Source: a bacterium (GTDB lineage: Bacteria; Bacteroidota; Bacteroidia; NS11-12g; UBA9320). Taken from it: 35,242 nucleotides of DNA. Below the pieces are notes generated by a model. The model was not told the DNA's origin. It did no database searches and saw nothing but the letters and a program-made list of their open reading frames with translations. Below, in pieces: positions 1-8,673 of this stretch; position 1 is the first letter of the stretch; each line of letters starts with the position of its first letter. A program made the position numbers and the translations under genes. The stretch covers positions 26,459 through 61,700 of the forward strand of contig JAAEYY010000017.1 in assembly GCA_018223105.1 (NCBI GenBank), written 5' to 3'.

Positions 1-1
1 G

Positions 2-430
2 GATAATACTGAATGTCCTGATTTTGAGTTTGTCGATATAAATGGAAATACAGTATCTCTCGATCAATTCGAAGGAATGTTTGTATACATCGATATTTGG
101 GCTACTTGGTGCAAACCTTGCATGGCCGAGATGCCCGACATGAGAGAACTTCAGGCTCATTTTGCTGACGCGGAAAACCTGGTTTTTCTCAGCATCAGTA
201 TAGACACGGATAGTGTAGCCTGGGCTAAAATGGTAAATGCCTTGAAAATGAATGGGACACATGCATACCACTCCGGAGCAAAACACCCCTTCTTCGAATC
301 CTTAGAGGTAAACTCTATTCCTCGTTTCCTATTAATTAATCCGGAGGGAATCATCCTTAGTGGAGATGCTCTTCGACCAAGTGACGAGATGATCACAGAA
401 TATCTTGAAGAACAAATAACTGTAGACTAG
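2..430 (+). CDS. TlpA-like thioredoxin-fold protein (5' truncated)
   Basis: This is the C-terminal part of a TlpA/ResA-type thioredoxin-fold protein. The frame is open from base 2, so the true start and any signal peptide or lipobox lie outside the window. The visible N-terminus (CPDFEFVDINGNTVSL) is the usual AhpC/TSA-like entry strand. It is followed by the redox motif WATWCKPC and by SIPRF, the cis-proline loop facing the CxxC in thioredoxin folds. Family members are normally periplasmic thiol:disulfide oxidoreductases that keep apocytochromes or secreted proteins reduced. That role is inferred here, and no cytochrome maturation gene adjoins it. The 3' end lies 4 nt from the stop of a convergent gene. 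An internal ATG at 77 falls just before the CxxC strand and cannot be the true start, because the conserved strand ahead of it is coded. Confidence 0.85.
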   Translation, partial: DNTECPDFEFVDINGNTVSLDQFEGMFVYIDIWATWCKPCMAEMPDMRELQAHFADAENLVFLSISIDTDSVAWAKMVNALKMNGTHAYHSGAKHPFFESLEVNSIPRFLLINPEGIILSGDALRPSDEMITEYLEEQITVD

Positions 431-434
431 GTGC

Positions 435-1073
435 CTATATCATAATTACTATGATAAAAATGATAATGACAACGGTTACAATTCCCAACAAAAGAACTGA
501 ATCATCTTTATCATCCGGCATTGAATAACTTTTAGGTTTAGGTCGAGTTCCATTTGATTTCACTTCTGTTTTCACAGGAGATGCAGTAGGTTTATCTTGA
601 CTTTTGTAAGAATACACTGTCACTTCATCACCATCATCCGTTCCGCCCAACCAGTCATTCTGTATTTTAAAAATACCATCATGCACAATATCGTCTTCCT
701 CGGTCAATTGGAAAACATTGGGTCCCTCTTGAGTGAAAGCACCCTGTTGCAAATAAGTATCTCGCTCGGTTTCTCCATTTATATTAGAAATCAAATTAAA
801 TGCCATCGCGGTTTCATTGGCAGAATAAATAACCCAATCATTCTCCAAGGGCAATTTGAATGCTAAATCTACATTATGGTCATTGCTGATCACAATTGAA
901 GCACCATTTTTTGAGTATACTACTACTTCCCCATCCTTTGGCATAATGGGTTCGTAGTCTTCCCACTTTGCTTTTTTGGTTTCCTTTAAGGTTTCTCCCA
1001 GAAGTTTCTGTAGTTCACTTATATTTTGGTTGAAGTCTTTTTTAATAATTACTCCGCTGATATTAATTCCCAT
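435..1073 (-). CDS. Hypothetical tail-anchored protein
   Basis: A 212-residue protein that I do not recognise. It starts at an ATG and has no N-terminal signal peptide. The first ~150 residues form a soluble, acidic, beta-rich stretch. A polar linker rich in Pro, Lys and Ser follows (about 155-190). The protein ends in one very hydrophobic segment (about 192-212, LLLGIVTVVIIIFIIVIMI) that runs to the last residue. That layout is typical of a tail-anchored protein with its soluble domain in the cytoplasm. It diverges from the S41-type lipoprotein gene and converges on the thioredoxin gene with a 4-nt gap. Coding status rests on the long open frame, protein-like composition and tight fit between neighbours. 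Function is unknown. Confidence 0.6.
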   Translation of the reverse strand: MGINISGVIIKKDFNQNISELQKLLGETLKETKKAKWEDYEPIMPKDGEVVVYSKNGASIVISNDHNVDLAFKLPLENDWVIYSANETAMAFNLISNINGETERDTYLQQGAFTQEGPNVFQLTEEDDIVHDGIFKIQNDWLGGTDDGDEVTVYSYKSQDKPTASPVKTEVKSNGTRPKPKSYSMPDDKDDSVLLLGIVTVVIIIFIIVIMI

Positions 1074-1158
1074 AGTGCTATTAATTTGATGTTCAACAAA
1101 TAAAAGAAATTTGATCTTCTTGTTTTATACTATTTTGGTGAAGATGATATTCGCCAAC

Positions 1159-2676
1159 ATGAAACAGTCTCTGACCTTCCTTTTTTGCATCTTCATTTTA
1201 GCCTGTTCTAATGAGCCAAAACAAGTTGAAGTTCAAGATTTAAATCTGAGTCAATTTAGTTCTTATCTCGACTCGATTCAAGAACATAGTAATTTGATAG
1301 AACTAGGAACTAAACTAAGCAAAGAACAAGCCCAAACAGAACTTAAAATTTACAAGCGCATTCTTGAGGAATATCAAACTACCCTTTACAGATATAGGAG
1401 TAGGTCGGAAATTGACACCTTTTTCAGTTCCGTTATTAACAGCATAAGCGATTCTACCTCTTATCAGGATCAATTAAAAAACTATGCTTCTATTCAGCAT
1501 TTTATAGCGTGTGGGCACAGCACATGGAGGCATAGACAAGACTACCTCGATAAAAGAAATCGGGAAATACGTTTTTTTCCATTTACGGTTACGGTTTTTA
1601 AAGATCGGCTTTTCGTTAATACGTATCTTGGAGATGACACTATCATCAAACACAATACAGAAATAGTTAAGATTCAAGGAAGATATGCAACTGATATTAT
1701 TACCGAAATGCGCCAATATGCTTATCAAGATGGATTAAACGACAGAGCGTGTTTATGGGATATTGAGCATTTCTTCTCTCCAATGTATCAAAACTTTATA
1801 GATAAAAGCAATGAGTTCGAAGTTGAGCTTGAAGTAAATGGTGAGGAAACTAAAACTCTAAGCGTTCGAGGCATAAATAAAGCGGAATACGATACGAAAT
1901 CTATAAAAGATGAAGATAAGGCACTTACATTCTCTAGGCCGGAAAAGAGTGTTTTACGCTACAGAATCAACAGCTTCAATAATGAAATTATTGCCAAATC
2001 AAACCAAGACTTTATTCAATTCACAGATTCAGTCTTTCGTATATGCAGATCGGAAAAACCGGAAATGTTTATTCTAGATTTACGAGACAATACCGGTGGT
2101 TGGACCGCCAATGGGAAATATCTTTTAGAACAACTAATGAAGCCCGGATCGGGAACCGATTACATACAATCAGTGCGCTTTAACACTATCAATTTCGAGC
2201 CAATTCAAGCCTTATTAATAGAAAAACCAGCACTGCATGACAGTATGAATATAGAATCAAGTGATTCTGCTTTAGTATGGAAGAACTATCCAAATCTCAC
2301 CGCAAGTGCTTCAGGAGAAGAGAACAGGTGGTTTAGGACTATTATTCTTATCAATGAAGGCACCCGCTCTTCAGCCAGCATTTTCGCTTCAAAAGTTGCA
2401 GACTTACAGCTACATGAAACCTTTATTGTAGGTATGGAAAGTGGCACTGCTCAGAGTGGAACCGGTGGAATGACGATATCGATTCAAATGCCCTACTCCG
2501 GAATAATATTGTCGATGACAACCGCTGAATATACTGTAGCTGTACGCGATGCAACGAGACATAGAGGAGTTGAAGCAGACTTTCTAGCCACTAAAGACAC
2601 CGGAAGTGCAGACAGAGTAATGAAAACAGCTCTGGATTTACTTTCTGCTGATATTCAGAGTATCAAATTGCAATGA
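1159..2676 (+). CDS. S41-family peptidase-like lipoprotein
   Basis: A 505-residue predicted lipoprotein with a C-terminal S41 (tail-specific/tricorn-like) protease fold. The start chosen is the ATG at 1159, because it gives a short signal peptide with lipobox ILAC followed by Ser-Asn. A longer TTG start at 1111 would prepend an unlikely 16 residues. The S41 hallmarks are ILDLRDNTGG (about 305-314) and NEGTRSSASIFA (about 399-410), where Ser404 aligns with the S41 nucleophile. The Lys of classical C-terminal processing proteases (GEKTFGKG) is not seen. The matching place reads VGMESGTAQSGTGG, closer to the S41 variants common in Bacteroidota. No PDZ domain is evident. The N-terminal ~280 residues are unassigned. 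The stop overlaps the start of the next gene (ATGA), so the two are probably co-translated. Activity is inferred. Confidence 0.75.
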   Translation: MKQSLTFLFCIFILACSNEPKQVEVQDLNLSQFSSYLDSIQEHSNLIELGTKLSKEQAQTELKIYKRILEEYQTTLYRYRSRSEIDTFFSSVINSISDSTSYQDQLKNYASIQHFIACGHSTWRHRQDYLDKRNREIRFFPFTVTVFKDRLFVNTYLGDDTIIKHNTEIVKIQGRYATDIITEMRQYAYQDGLNDRACLWDIEHFFSPMYQNFIDKSNEFEVELEVNGEETKTLSVRGINKAEYDTKSIKDEDKALTFSRPEKSVLRYRINSFNNEIIAKSNQDFIQFTDSVFRICRSEKPEMFILDLRDNTGGWTANGKYLLEQLMKPGSGTDYIQSVRFNTINFEPIQALLIEKPALHDSMNIESSDSALVWKNYPNLTASASGEENRWFRTIILINEGTRSSASIFASKVADLQLHETFIVGMESGTAQSGTGGMTISIQMPYSGIILSMTTAEYTVAVRDATRHRGVEADFLATKDTGSADRVMKTALDLLSADIQSIKLQ

Positions 2677-3320
2677 AACGATCTAATCGAGCTTTGGTAA
2701 GAGTTTCTTTCCTTTCTCCTGTAGGGAAGATTAACTTTTATAGTTTGGTTGAGATACTTGGCCTGTGGACCTCAAGTTTACTTCTGTTTTGGAGGTATAA
2801 AAGAATTGTGACCCTGAAATTTAAAGGTGCTGATTACGACTCCTTTATCTCCACATTCAATCAGCTTTCCGAGAACGAAGAGCTAAAATCAATCGATTGT
2901 CTTATCATGATTCATGGAGTAGAAAATAAACTCATTTTCTATCATCCCGAAAAGAAGAAGAATAAAGATTTTATTCCTATGGATCAGATCAAGAAAGACC
3001 TCTTTAAAAACACGGATTCTTCTAAACTAAACTTGCTTTATTCTACCGCATGTTATGGAGCTTCACATAATGAAAAATTCATAGAAAGTGGATTCAATTA
3101 CAGTATTGGATCTATTGCAGTAAACACCAATGCAGCAACTGAGTTCCCGCTTTTCTTGATATTGTGGTCATTTGGAGTTTCGGCAAAAAGAGCAATTCAA
3201 ATCTCCAATCCGGGCTATAGGATTTTTGATCGCATCGCGAACCTTGTAAAATATAAAGACACCAATAGTAAAAAGAAGATGGAAGGTAATCCTATGACTT
3301 CAATTTCGCCGATTGATTGA
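2673..3320 (+). CDS. Small protein with caspase-like (clan CD) motifs
   Basis: A 215-residue protein whose ATG overlaps the stop of the S41-type gene. It has no signal peptide, but a moderately hydrophobic stretch at about 22-40 could sit in or on a membrane. Two motifs stand out: a hydrophobic strand ending in His-Gly (DCLIMIHGVEN, His81) and a hydrophobic strand ending in Ala-Cys (LNLLYSTACYGAS, Cys127). Strand-HisGly followed about 45 residues later by strand-AlaCys is the signature of clan CD cysteine peptidases (caspases, gingipain-type, CHAT domains). A conserved-looking block follows (FNYSIGSIAVNTNAATEFP). I infer a caspase-like fold, but homology is untested and many relatives may be uncharacterised. 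Its 3' end overlaps uvrA by 29 bp in convergent orientation. Confidence 0.6.
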   Translation: MKRSNRALVRVSFLSPVGKINFYSLVEILGLWTSSLLLFWRYKRIVTLKFKGADYDSFISTFNQLSENEELKSIDCLIMIHGVENKLIFYHPEKKKNKDFIPMDQIKKDLFKNTDSSKLNLLYSTACYGASHNEKFIESGFNYSIGSIAVNTNAATEFPLFLILWSFGVSAKRAIQISNPGYRIFDRIANLVKYKDTNSKKKMEGNPMTSISPID

Positions 3321-6141
3321 GTTCAGCCTCTAAAAAGCGAGCAGTATGACTTTGCTCTTTCAGTTTTACAATATCTTCAGGAGTTCCGGTAGCTAAAATC
3401 TCACCTCCACCTGCTCCACCTTCAGGGCCTAGGTCTATTATCCAGTCGGCAACTTTTATAACATCTAGATTATGTTCGATCACCAAAACTGTGTTACCTA
3501 ATTCTACCAGTGAGTTCAATACATTTAGTAACATATCAATATCCTCAAAATGGAGTCCTGTAGTAGGCTCATCCAAAATATAAAATGTCTTACCCGTACT
3601 CACTTTGGAAAGCTCAGAAGCCAGTTTTACTCTTTGTGCTTCTCCCCCACTAAGGGTTGTTGAACTTTGTCCGAGCGTGATATACCCTAAACCAACATCT
3701 TGCAAAGCTTTTATTTTTCGATGAATTGAAGGAATGGCTTCAAAGAAATGAACCGCTTCGTTTACGGTCATATTCAGCACATCACTAATGGACTTTGCTC
3801 GATATCTAATTTCTAATGTTTCTCGATTGTAACGTTTTCCCTGGCAGGTTTCACAATCCACCAAAACATCGGGAAGGAAGTTCATTTCAATTACTTTCTG
3901 CCCTCCACCTCCGCATGTTTCGCATCTTCCGCCTTTAACATTAAAGCTAAATCTGCCGGGTTTATAGCCTCTGATTTTTGCTTCGCGAGTTTCGGCAAAT
4001 AGGTTTCTGATATCACTGAAAAAACCAACATAGGTAGCCGGGTTAGAACGAGGAGTCCTCCCGATTGGTGATTGATCAATGGTGATTACTTTGTCTATAT
4101 GCTGAATCCCTTTTATCGTTTTATAAGGGAGCGGTTTCTTCTTTGAGCGATAAACATATTCAGAAAGGATAGGATGTAGAGTTTCGTTAATCAAACTCGA
4201 CTTTCCACTTCCCGAAACCCCTGAAACCACGATGAGTTTCCCTAGTGGGAATTCCACATCTACGTTCTTTAAATTATTACCGGAACAGCCGTGTAAACTG
4301 ATCTTTTTCTTATTTCCTTTTCGTCTTTTCTCCGGAACTGCAATCTGTTTTTCTCCAAGCAGGTATTTCGAGGTCATGGAATCATTCGCCCGAATTTCTT
4401 CCCAAGGCCCTGAAGCTACAATCTCTCCGCCTTTTGCTCCTGCTTTTGGACCAATATCTACAATAAAATCACTTTCGATAATCATGTCCTTATCGTGTTC
4501 TACTACGATTACGGAATTTCCTAAATCGCGAAGGTCTTTAAGAGAATTAATAAGTCTGTGATTATCTCTTTGATGCAGCCCAATGCTCGGCTCATCTAAT
4601 ATATAAAGCACCTCTTCTAACTGCGAACCTATCTGAGTTGCTAGTCGGATACGCTGTGCCTCTCCCCCACTTAAAGTACGTGCCGGATTGTTTAAACTGA
4701 GATAAGAGAGTCCAACATCCACTAAGAATTTCACCCTTTCTCTTATTTCTTTAAGCACTTCTGAGCCAATTTGAAGTTGACGGTCAGACAGACGCTCTTC
4801 TACAGTTTTTAACCACTCGTGAAGATCTCCTATACTTCTGTTTGAGAGCTCCGCGATGGATTTACCATCCACCTTATATGAAAGTGCTTCTTTGTTCAGT
4901 CTTCCGCCTTTGCACTCCGGACAATCAATTACAGTCATAAACTCCTCCGCCCATTTGCTGAGGTTTCCATAATCTTTTTCCATGTACGCCGACATCACCG
5001 TTGGCATCAGACCTTTAAAACGAGTCTCATAGGTCTGCTTGAAGCCCGAGCCACTCTTGTATTGCACCTCAAATTTCTCGTCCGTACCATAAAGAATAGC
5101 TTGGAGAACATCCTTATCCAGATCGGCAATAGGTTTTGCTAGAGAAAATTTCCATTTCTTGGCCATGGCCTTGAGCTGAGTGAAGGTCCAGTTATCACGC
5201 GCCTCGCCTAAAGGAGCAAGTCCTCCTTTGTTTATACTTACTTTCGGGTCCGGGATGATATGTTCTTCCAGAATATCTGAAATCGTTCCCAAACCATCAC
5301 ATTTTGAACATGCGCCATACGGAGAGTTAAAAGAGAAAAGATTTGGTTGAGGTTCATTATAAGACAAACCCGTTTCAACGTCCATAAGATACTTACTGAA
5401 ATGGGTAATACTCTCATCTGAAGGAGTCCAGATTGAGATATTTCCTTTGCCCATTTTCAGCGCAGTTCTGATGGAGTCTGTTAATCTGAAACTTCCGGCA
5501 TCTGCAGGTTCTATTCTATCTATTACTAATTCTATATCGTGGATTTTGTAACGATCAACCTGCATACCTACATCCAGGTTAAGCATTTCGCCGTCAACTC
5601 TTACTTTGGTATATCCTCTTTTTCTGTACTGATCAAATAATTCTCTGTAATGTCCTTTTCTGCTTTTGATCAGTGGAGCGAGAATTACAATCTCTTTAAG
5701 GCTGAATTTATCTTTAACAACATCAATAATTTCCTGTTCCGTATATCTACGCATCTCCTTTCCACTGAGATAAGAATACGCAATTCCGGCTCTGGCATAA
5801 AGCAATCGGAGAAAATCATAGACCTCGGTAATTGTCCCTACAGTTGATCGCGGGTTTTTACTCACGGTTTTCTGTTCTATTGCAATTACAGGTGAAAGTC
5901 CCTCTATCTTATCGACATCCGGTCTTTTCATCTCACCAATAAACTGTCGTGCGTAGGCACTAAAGGTCTCCATATACCTTCTTTGGCCTTCTGCGAAGAT
6001 GGTATCAAATGCCAATGAAGATTTCCCGCTTCCACTTAAGCCGGTGAATACCACCAGTTTATGGCGAGGGATTTCGAGGTCAACATTTTTTAAATTATGT
6101 TCTCTTGCTCCGAGAATCTGTATTGAATCGTTTTCTTTGAT
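3292..6141 (-). CDS. uvrA: UvrA, excinuclease ABC subunit A
   Basis: The DNA damage-recognition ATPase of nucleotide excision repair, which acts in the cytoplasm with UvrB. Two ABC modules are intact: the first Walker A (GLSGSGKSS), zinc-finger cysteines (CSKC, CPEC), signature LSGGEAQRIRLA and LDEPSIGLH; then GVSGSGKSS, zinc-finger pairs CETC and CETC, LSGGEAQRVKLA and LDEPTTGLH. The start is a problem. The first ATG/GTG/TTG in frame is a GTG at 6054, which would delete the conserved GAREHNLKNVDLEIPR strand that is coded upstream (about 6060-6117). An in-frame TAA lies at 6148-6150, and only AGG CGT ATC separate it from the conserved part. I therefore extend to an ATC at 6141 (949 aa, normal UvrA length) as a non-canonical start or a sequence error. 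The 3' end overlaps the convergent caspase-like gene by 29 bp. Confidence 0.93.
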   Translation of the reverse strand: MKENDSIQILGAREHNLKNVDLEIPRHKLVVFTGLSGSGKSSLAFDTIFAEGQRRYMETFSAYARQFIGEMKRPDVDKIEGLSPVIAIEQKTVSKNPRSTVGTITEVYDFLRLLYARAGIAYSYLSGKEMRRYTEQEIIDVVKDKFSLKEIVILAPLIKSRKGHYRELFDQYRKRGYTKVRVDGEMLNLDVGMQVDRYKIHDIELVIDRIEPADAGSFRLTDSIRTALKMGKGNISIWTPSDESITHFSKYLMDVETGLSYNEPQPNLFSFNSPYGACSKCDGLGTISDILEEHIIPDPKVSINKGGLAPLGEARDNWTFTQLKAMAKKWKFSLAKPIADLDKDVLQAILYGTDEKFEVQYKSGSGFKQTYETRFKGLMPTVMSAYMEKDYGNLSKWAEEFMTVIDCPECKGGRLNKEALSYKVDGKSIAELSNRSIGDLHEWLKTVEERLSDRQLQIGSEVLKEIRERVKFLVDVGLSYLSLNNPARTLSGGEAQRIRLATQIGSQLEEVLYILDEPSIGLHQRDNHRLINSLKDLRDLGNSVIVVEHDKDMIIESDFIVDIGPKAGAKGGEIVASGPWEEIRANDSMTSKYLLGEKQIAVPEKRRKGNKKKISLHGCSGNNLKNVDVEFPLGKLIVVSGVSGSGKSSLINETLHPILSEYVYRSKKKPLPYKTIKGIQHIDKVITIDQSPIGRTPRSNPATYVGFFSDIRNLFAETREAKIRGYKPGRFSFNVKGGRCETCGGGGQKVIEMNFLPDVLVDCETCQGKRYNRETLEIRYRAKSISDVLNMTVNEAVHFFEAIPSIHRKIKALQDVGLGYITLGQSSTTLSGGEAQRVKLASELSKVSTGKTFYILDEPTTGLHFEDIDMLLNVLNSLVELGNTVLVIEHNLDVIKVADWIIDLGPEGGAGGGEILATGTPEDIVKLKEQSHTARFLEAELNQSAKLKS

Positions 6142-6164
6142 ACGCCTTTAAAAATTGAAGTTTG

Positions 6165-6172
6165 CGAAGTTA
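6165..6172 (-). promoter_or_regulatory. Candidate -7 box upstream of uvrA
   Basis: The minus strand reads TAACTTCG, one base from the Bacteroidota -7 consensus TAnnTTTG. The same octamer lies just upstream of the divergent reductase gene (6248-6255) and of the ybjQ-like gene (8551-8558). If it is used, transcription would begin near 6158, which confines the uvrA start to the short stretch lacking ATG, GTG or TTG. No clear -33 element was found. Confidence 0.3.
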
Positions 6173-6247
6173 GTTTTAATCACGGGATTGGGAAAGACTT
6201 CATCATCTTAATAAAGATTTTCTCATAATGAATTAAAACAGATTATA

Positions 6248-6255
6248 TAACTTCG
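6248..6255 (+). promoter_or_regulatory. Candidate -7 box upstream of the DHFR-like gene
   Basis: TAACTTCG ends 4 nt before the ATG at 6260. It is identical to the octamers upstream of uvrA and ybjQ in their own orientations. A transcript from it would be nearly leaderless. No convincing -33 TTG is present. Confidence 0.3.
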
Positions 6256-6259
6256 AAGC

Positions 6260-6784
6260 ATGCGAAAAGTTTTAATCTATATCGCAATGAGCCTCGATGG
6301 ATATATAGCCCGAAAGGATCATCGCTTAGACTGGCTTGACGAGATGCATGCCGCAGGTGAAGATTATGGTTATGAAGATTTTATGAGTGGGGTTGATACT
6401 GTAATTATGGGGAGAAAAACCTTTGACAAGGTTAAAGAAATAACGGGCGAGCCTCCTCATAAAGGATTAACCACCTACGTTATCACCAGTCAAAACCGCG
6501 ATCCGGAAGGCGATGTTATCTTTTATAAGGAAGGGTTTATTGATTTGGTTCAGACCTTAAAGAACCTGGAAGGAAAAGATATTTACTGCGATGGCGGTGC
6601 TAATATAATACACCAATTATTGAGCAATAGATTAGTAGATGAGATGATCGTAAATGTAATTCCAATTACGCTTGGAAGTGGCATCCGGTTATTCTCCGGA
6701 GGAACGCCGGAACAACATCTCGAACTGGTAGAAACTCGCAACTTTGACTCGGGTTTAGTGCAAATTCATTATCGAATGAATTAA
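6260..6784 (+). CDS. Dihydrofolate reductase/RibD C-terminal family reductase
   Basis: A 174-residue cytoplasmic protein of the RibD C-terminal/DHFR-fold superfamily, resembling the YwjB/YyaP group. The N-terminus MRKVLIYIAMSLDGYIA is the first strand and NADPH-site region of this family. VDTVIMGRKTFDKV and the glycine loop IYCDGGANIIHQLL are the other recognisable blocks, and ITLGSGIRLF is typical of the C-terminal part. These proteins are presumed NAD(P)H-dependent reductases. The substrate is usually unknown, and membership does not imply folate or riboflavin synthesis here. Length matches the family. The ATG start is clear because the first strand begins at residue 3. It diverges from uvrA, and the next gene follows after 49 nt on the same strand. 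Confidence 0.85.
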   Translation: MRKVLIYIAMSLDGYIARKDHRLDWLDEMHAAGEDYGYEDFMSGVDTVIMGRKTFDKVKEITGEPPHKGLTTYVITSQNRDPEGDVIFYKEGFIDLVQTLKNLEGKDIYCDGGANIIHQLLSNRLVDEMIVNVIPITLGSGIRLFSGGTPEQHLELVETRNFDSGLVQIHYRMN

Positions 6785-6833
6785 TTCGCTTCTCGCATTA
6801 TTTTTTTATCATTCTTTGTAATTTAAAATCACA

Positions 6834-8228
6834 TTGAAAAACAAGTACGCAGATTTAATAGATCAGACATTCTTCTTCCCAACCGAAGAATTTGAAACTA
6901 ACGAAGCAGGACAATTACAATACTGGGGAATTGACCTCATGAAACTCGTGGAGAAATATGGATCTCCATTCCGATTTTCGTATTTACCCAAGATTTCTGA
7001 AAACATTCAAAAAGCTAAGACCTGGTTTGCAGATGCCTTTGAACGCAACAACTATAAAGGCAATTACAACTATTGTTATTGTACTAAAAGTTCCCACTAT
7101 AAATATGTTCTGGAAGAAGCTCTAAAAAACGATGTTCATATCGAAACATCTTCCGCTTTTGATCTGGACATTATACTTAAACTGGAAAAAGACGGCTTGA
7201 TTGATAAGTCGAAGTACATTATTTGCAATGGCTTTAAGACTAATTTGTACGTAGATAAGATCATTCAACTCATTGAAATGGGATTTGATAATCTCTATGT
7301 AATTTTAGACAATACCCGCGAATTAGATTTAATTAAAGACCGCACTGACAAGACCATTAAAATTGGAATTCGCATTGCCGCAGAGGAAGAGCCAAAGTTT
7401 GAGTTTTATACCTCTAGATTGGGCATTGGATATCGTTTTATTGTTCCGTTCTACGAAGAAAAGATCAAAGACCTGCCTAATGTGCAATTAAAAATGCTGC
7501 ATTTCTTCATCAATACCGGTATTAGAGATACAGCGTATTACTGGAACGAATTGCATAAATGTCTCAGTGTTTATACCAAACTAAAAGGAGCATGTGCTAC
7601 TCTTGATTCACTCAACATAGGGGGTGGATTTCCAATCAAAAGGAACTTAAACTTCACGTATGATTATGCTTATATGATTCAAGAGATCGTTTCTCAGATC
7701 AAGAGTGAATGTGATAGCAATAATATTCCTGAACCTCATCTTTTTACTGAGTTTGGCTCATTTACTGTAGGCGAAAGCGGCGGTACTATTTTTAAAGTGA
7801 TTCATCAGAAGAGGCAAAACGACCGAGAGAAATGGAACATGATCGACGGTTCATTTATGACCACTTTACCCGATGCTTGGGCTATTAGCGATCGATTTAT
7901 TTTACTGCCTTTGAATCACTGGAATGAAAAATACGAGAGAATCCTACTTGGAGGCTTAACATGTGATAGTGATGATTACTATAATTCGGAACAACATGTG
8001 AATGCTATTTACATGCCTACGTTTAATCCTGAAGACCCGCTATATATCGGCTTTTTCAATACCGGCGCATATCAGGAAACCTTAAGTGGACAGGGAGGTT
8101 TAAAGCACTGTCTAATTCCATCTCCGAAGAAAATATTACTCTGGAAGGATGAAGAAGGTAATCTGCAAGACGAGCTCTATTGCGAAGAACAAAGCCCGGA
8201 GTCAATGCTGAATATTTTAGGGTATTAG
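6834..8228 (+). CDS. speA: Arginine decarboxylase (PLP fold III)
   Basis: A 464-residue PLP-dependent decarboxylase of the alanine-racemase-like fold III. It belongs to the short arginine decarboxylase type found in Flavobacteriia, and would convert arginine to agmatine as the first step of polyamine synthesis. Visible marks are YCTKSSHYKYVLEEAL, containing the probable PLP lysine, then the strands HIETSSAFDLDI and LNIGGGFPIKRN. TEFGSFTVGESGG is the glycine-rich phosphate-binding area, and GGLTCDSDDYY carries the Cys/Asp that closes the active site in such enzymes. The start is TTG: an in-frame stop lies just upstream, and the N-terminus MKNKYADLIDQTFFFP matches my memory of homologues. The stop overlaps the convergent YbjQ gene by 4 nt. 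A deoxyhypusine-synthase-like gene is nearby, but no agmatinase is in the window. Assignment to arginine rather than another amino acid is by family resemblance. Confidence 0.88.
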   Translation: MKNKYADLIDQTFFFPTEEFETNEAGQLQYWGIDLMKLVEKYGSPFRFSYLPKISENIQKAKTWFADAFERNNYKGNYNYCYCTKSSHYKYVLEEALKNDVHIETSSAFDLDIILKLEKDGLIDKSKYIICNGFKTNLYVDKIIQLIEMGFDNLYVILDNTRELDLIKDRTDKTIKIGIRIAAEEEPKFEFYTSRLGIGYRFIVPFYEEKIKDLPNVQLKMLHFFINTGIRDTAYYWNELHKCLSVYTKLKGACATLDSLNIGGGFPIKRNLNFTYDYAYMIQEIVSQIKSECDSNNIPEPHLFTEFGSFTVGESGGTIFKVIHQKRQNDREKWNMIDGSFMTTLPDAWAISDRFILLPLNHWNEKYERILLGGLTCDSDDYYNSEQHVNAIYMPTFNPEDPLYIGFFNTGAYQETLSGQGGLKHCLIPSPKKILLWKDEEGNLQDELYCEEQSPESMLNILGY

Positions 8229-8539
8229 CCTAATTTAACTGCTGTACCATAGGCGAGAATTTCTGAAGCTCCTTGCATGATCATGCTGGTAGTAAATCTA
8301 ACGTTCACTACTGCGTCTGCACCCATTTTTGTTGCATCTGCTTCCATTCTCTGGATAGCTTGTTCCCTAGCTTGGGCCTGAAGCTTGGTGTATTCTGAAA
8401 TTTCACCACCCACTAGATTTTTAAATCCGGCGAAGATATCTCTACCTACGTTTCTTGCTCTTACTGTGCTTCCTCTGGCAATGCCTAAGATTTCTGTAAC
8501 TTGTTTTCCTGGGATGGTTTCGGTGTTGGTTGTGATCAT
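8225..8539 (-). CDS. YbjQ/UPF0145 family protein
   Basis: A 104-residue protein of the YbjQ (UPF0145) family, sometimes labelled heavy-metal-binding. Its actual role is poorly known. The diagnostic features are the opening strand ITTNTETIPGKQVTEILGIARGSTVRARN, the helix LQAQAREQAIQRMEADATKMGADAVVNVRF, and the C-terminal strand EILAYGTAVKL. Length and motif order are normal for the family, and it has no signal peptide. The family forms small cytoplasmic oligomers. It starts at an ATG with a TAACTTCG box 11 nt upstream. The stop is shared head-on with speA in a TTAG tetranucleotide. The repeat-rich gene-free block begins just behind its promoter. Confidence 0.88.
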   Translation of the reverse strand: MITTNTETIPGKQVTEILGIARGSTVRARNVGRDIFAGFKNLVGGEISEYTKLQAQAREQAIQRMEADATKMGADAVVNVRFTTSMIMQGASEILAYGTAVKLG

Positions 8540-8550
8540 GATTTTTGTTT

Positions 8551-8558
8551 CGAAGTTA
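8551..8558 (-). promoter_or_regulatory. Candidate -7 box upstream of the YbjQ gene
   Basis: The minus strand reads TAACTTCG, ending 11 nt before the ATG. This is the third copy of the octamer found immediately upstream of a gene in this window. No -33 match is obvious. Confidence 0.3.
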
Positions 8559-8673
8559 CCTAGTAGTTTATTCAGTTGATGTGAGTATAGATAAATGAGA
8601 ATAAATTTTAGATATAGTGGTTTCTCGCGAAGTCGGTGAGTAGTCTCTCACGAAGACACCAAGCCACTAAGGG

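Noticed and set aside
1111..1158. Longer S41-lipoprotein start at TTG 1111
   Set aside because: It adds 16 residues ahead of a good lipoprotein signal peptide. A TTG and TATTTTG-like promoter pair lies in this stretch, though spaced imperfectly.
3292..6054. uvrA as a pseudogene because of its missing start
   Set aside because: The entire coding frame, including both ABC modules and zinc fingers, is intact with no internal stop. Only the start codon is in doubt.
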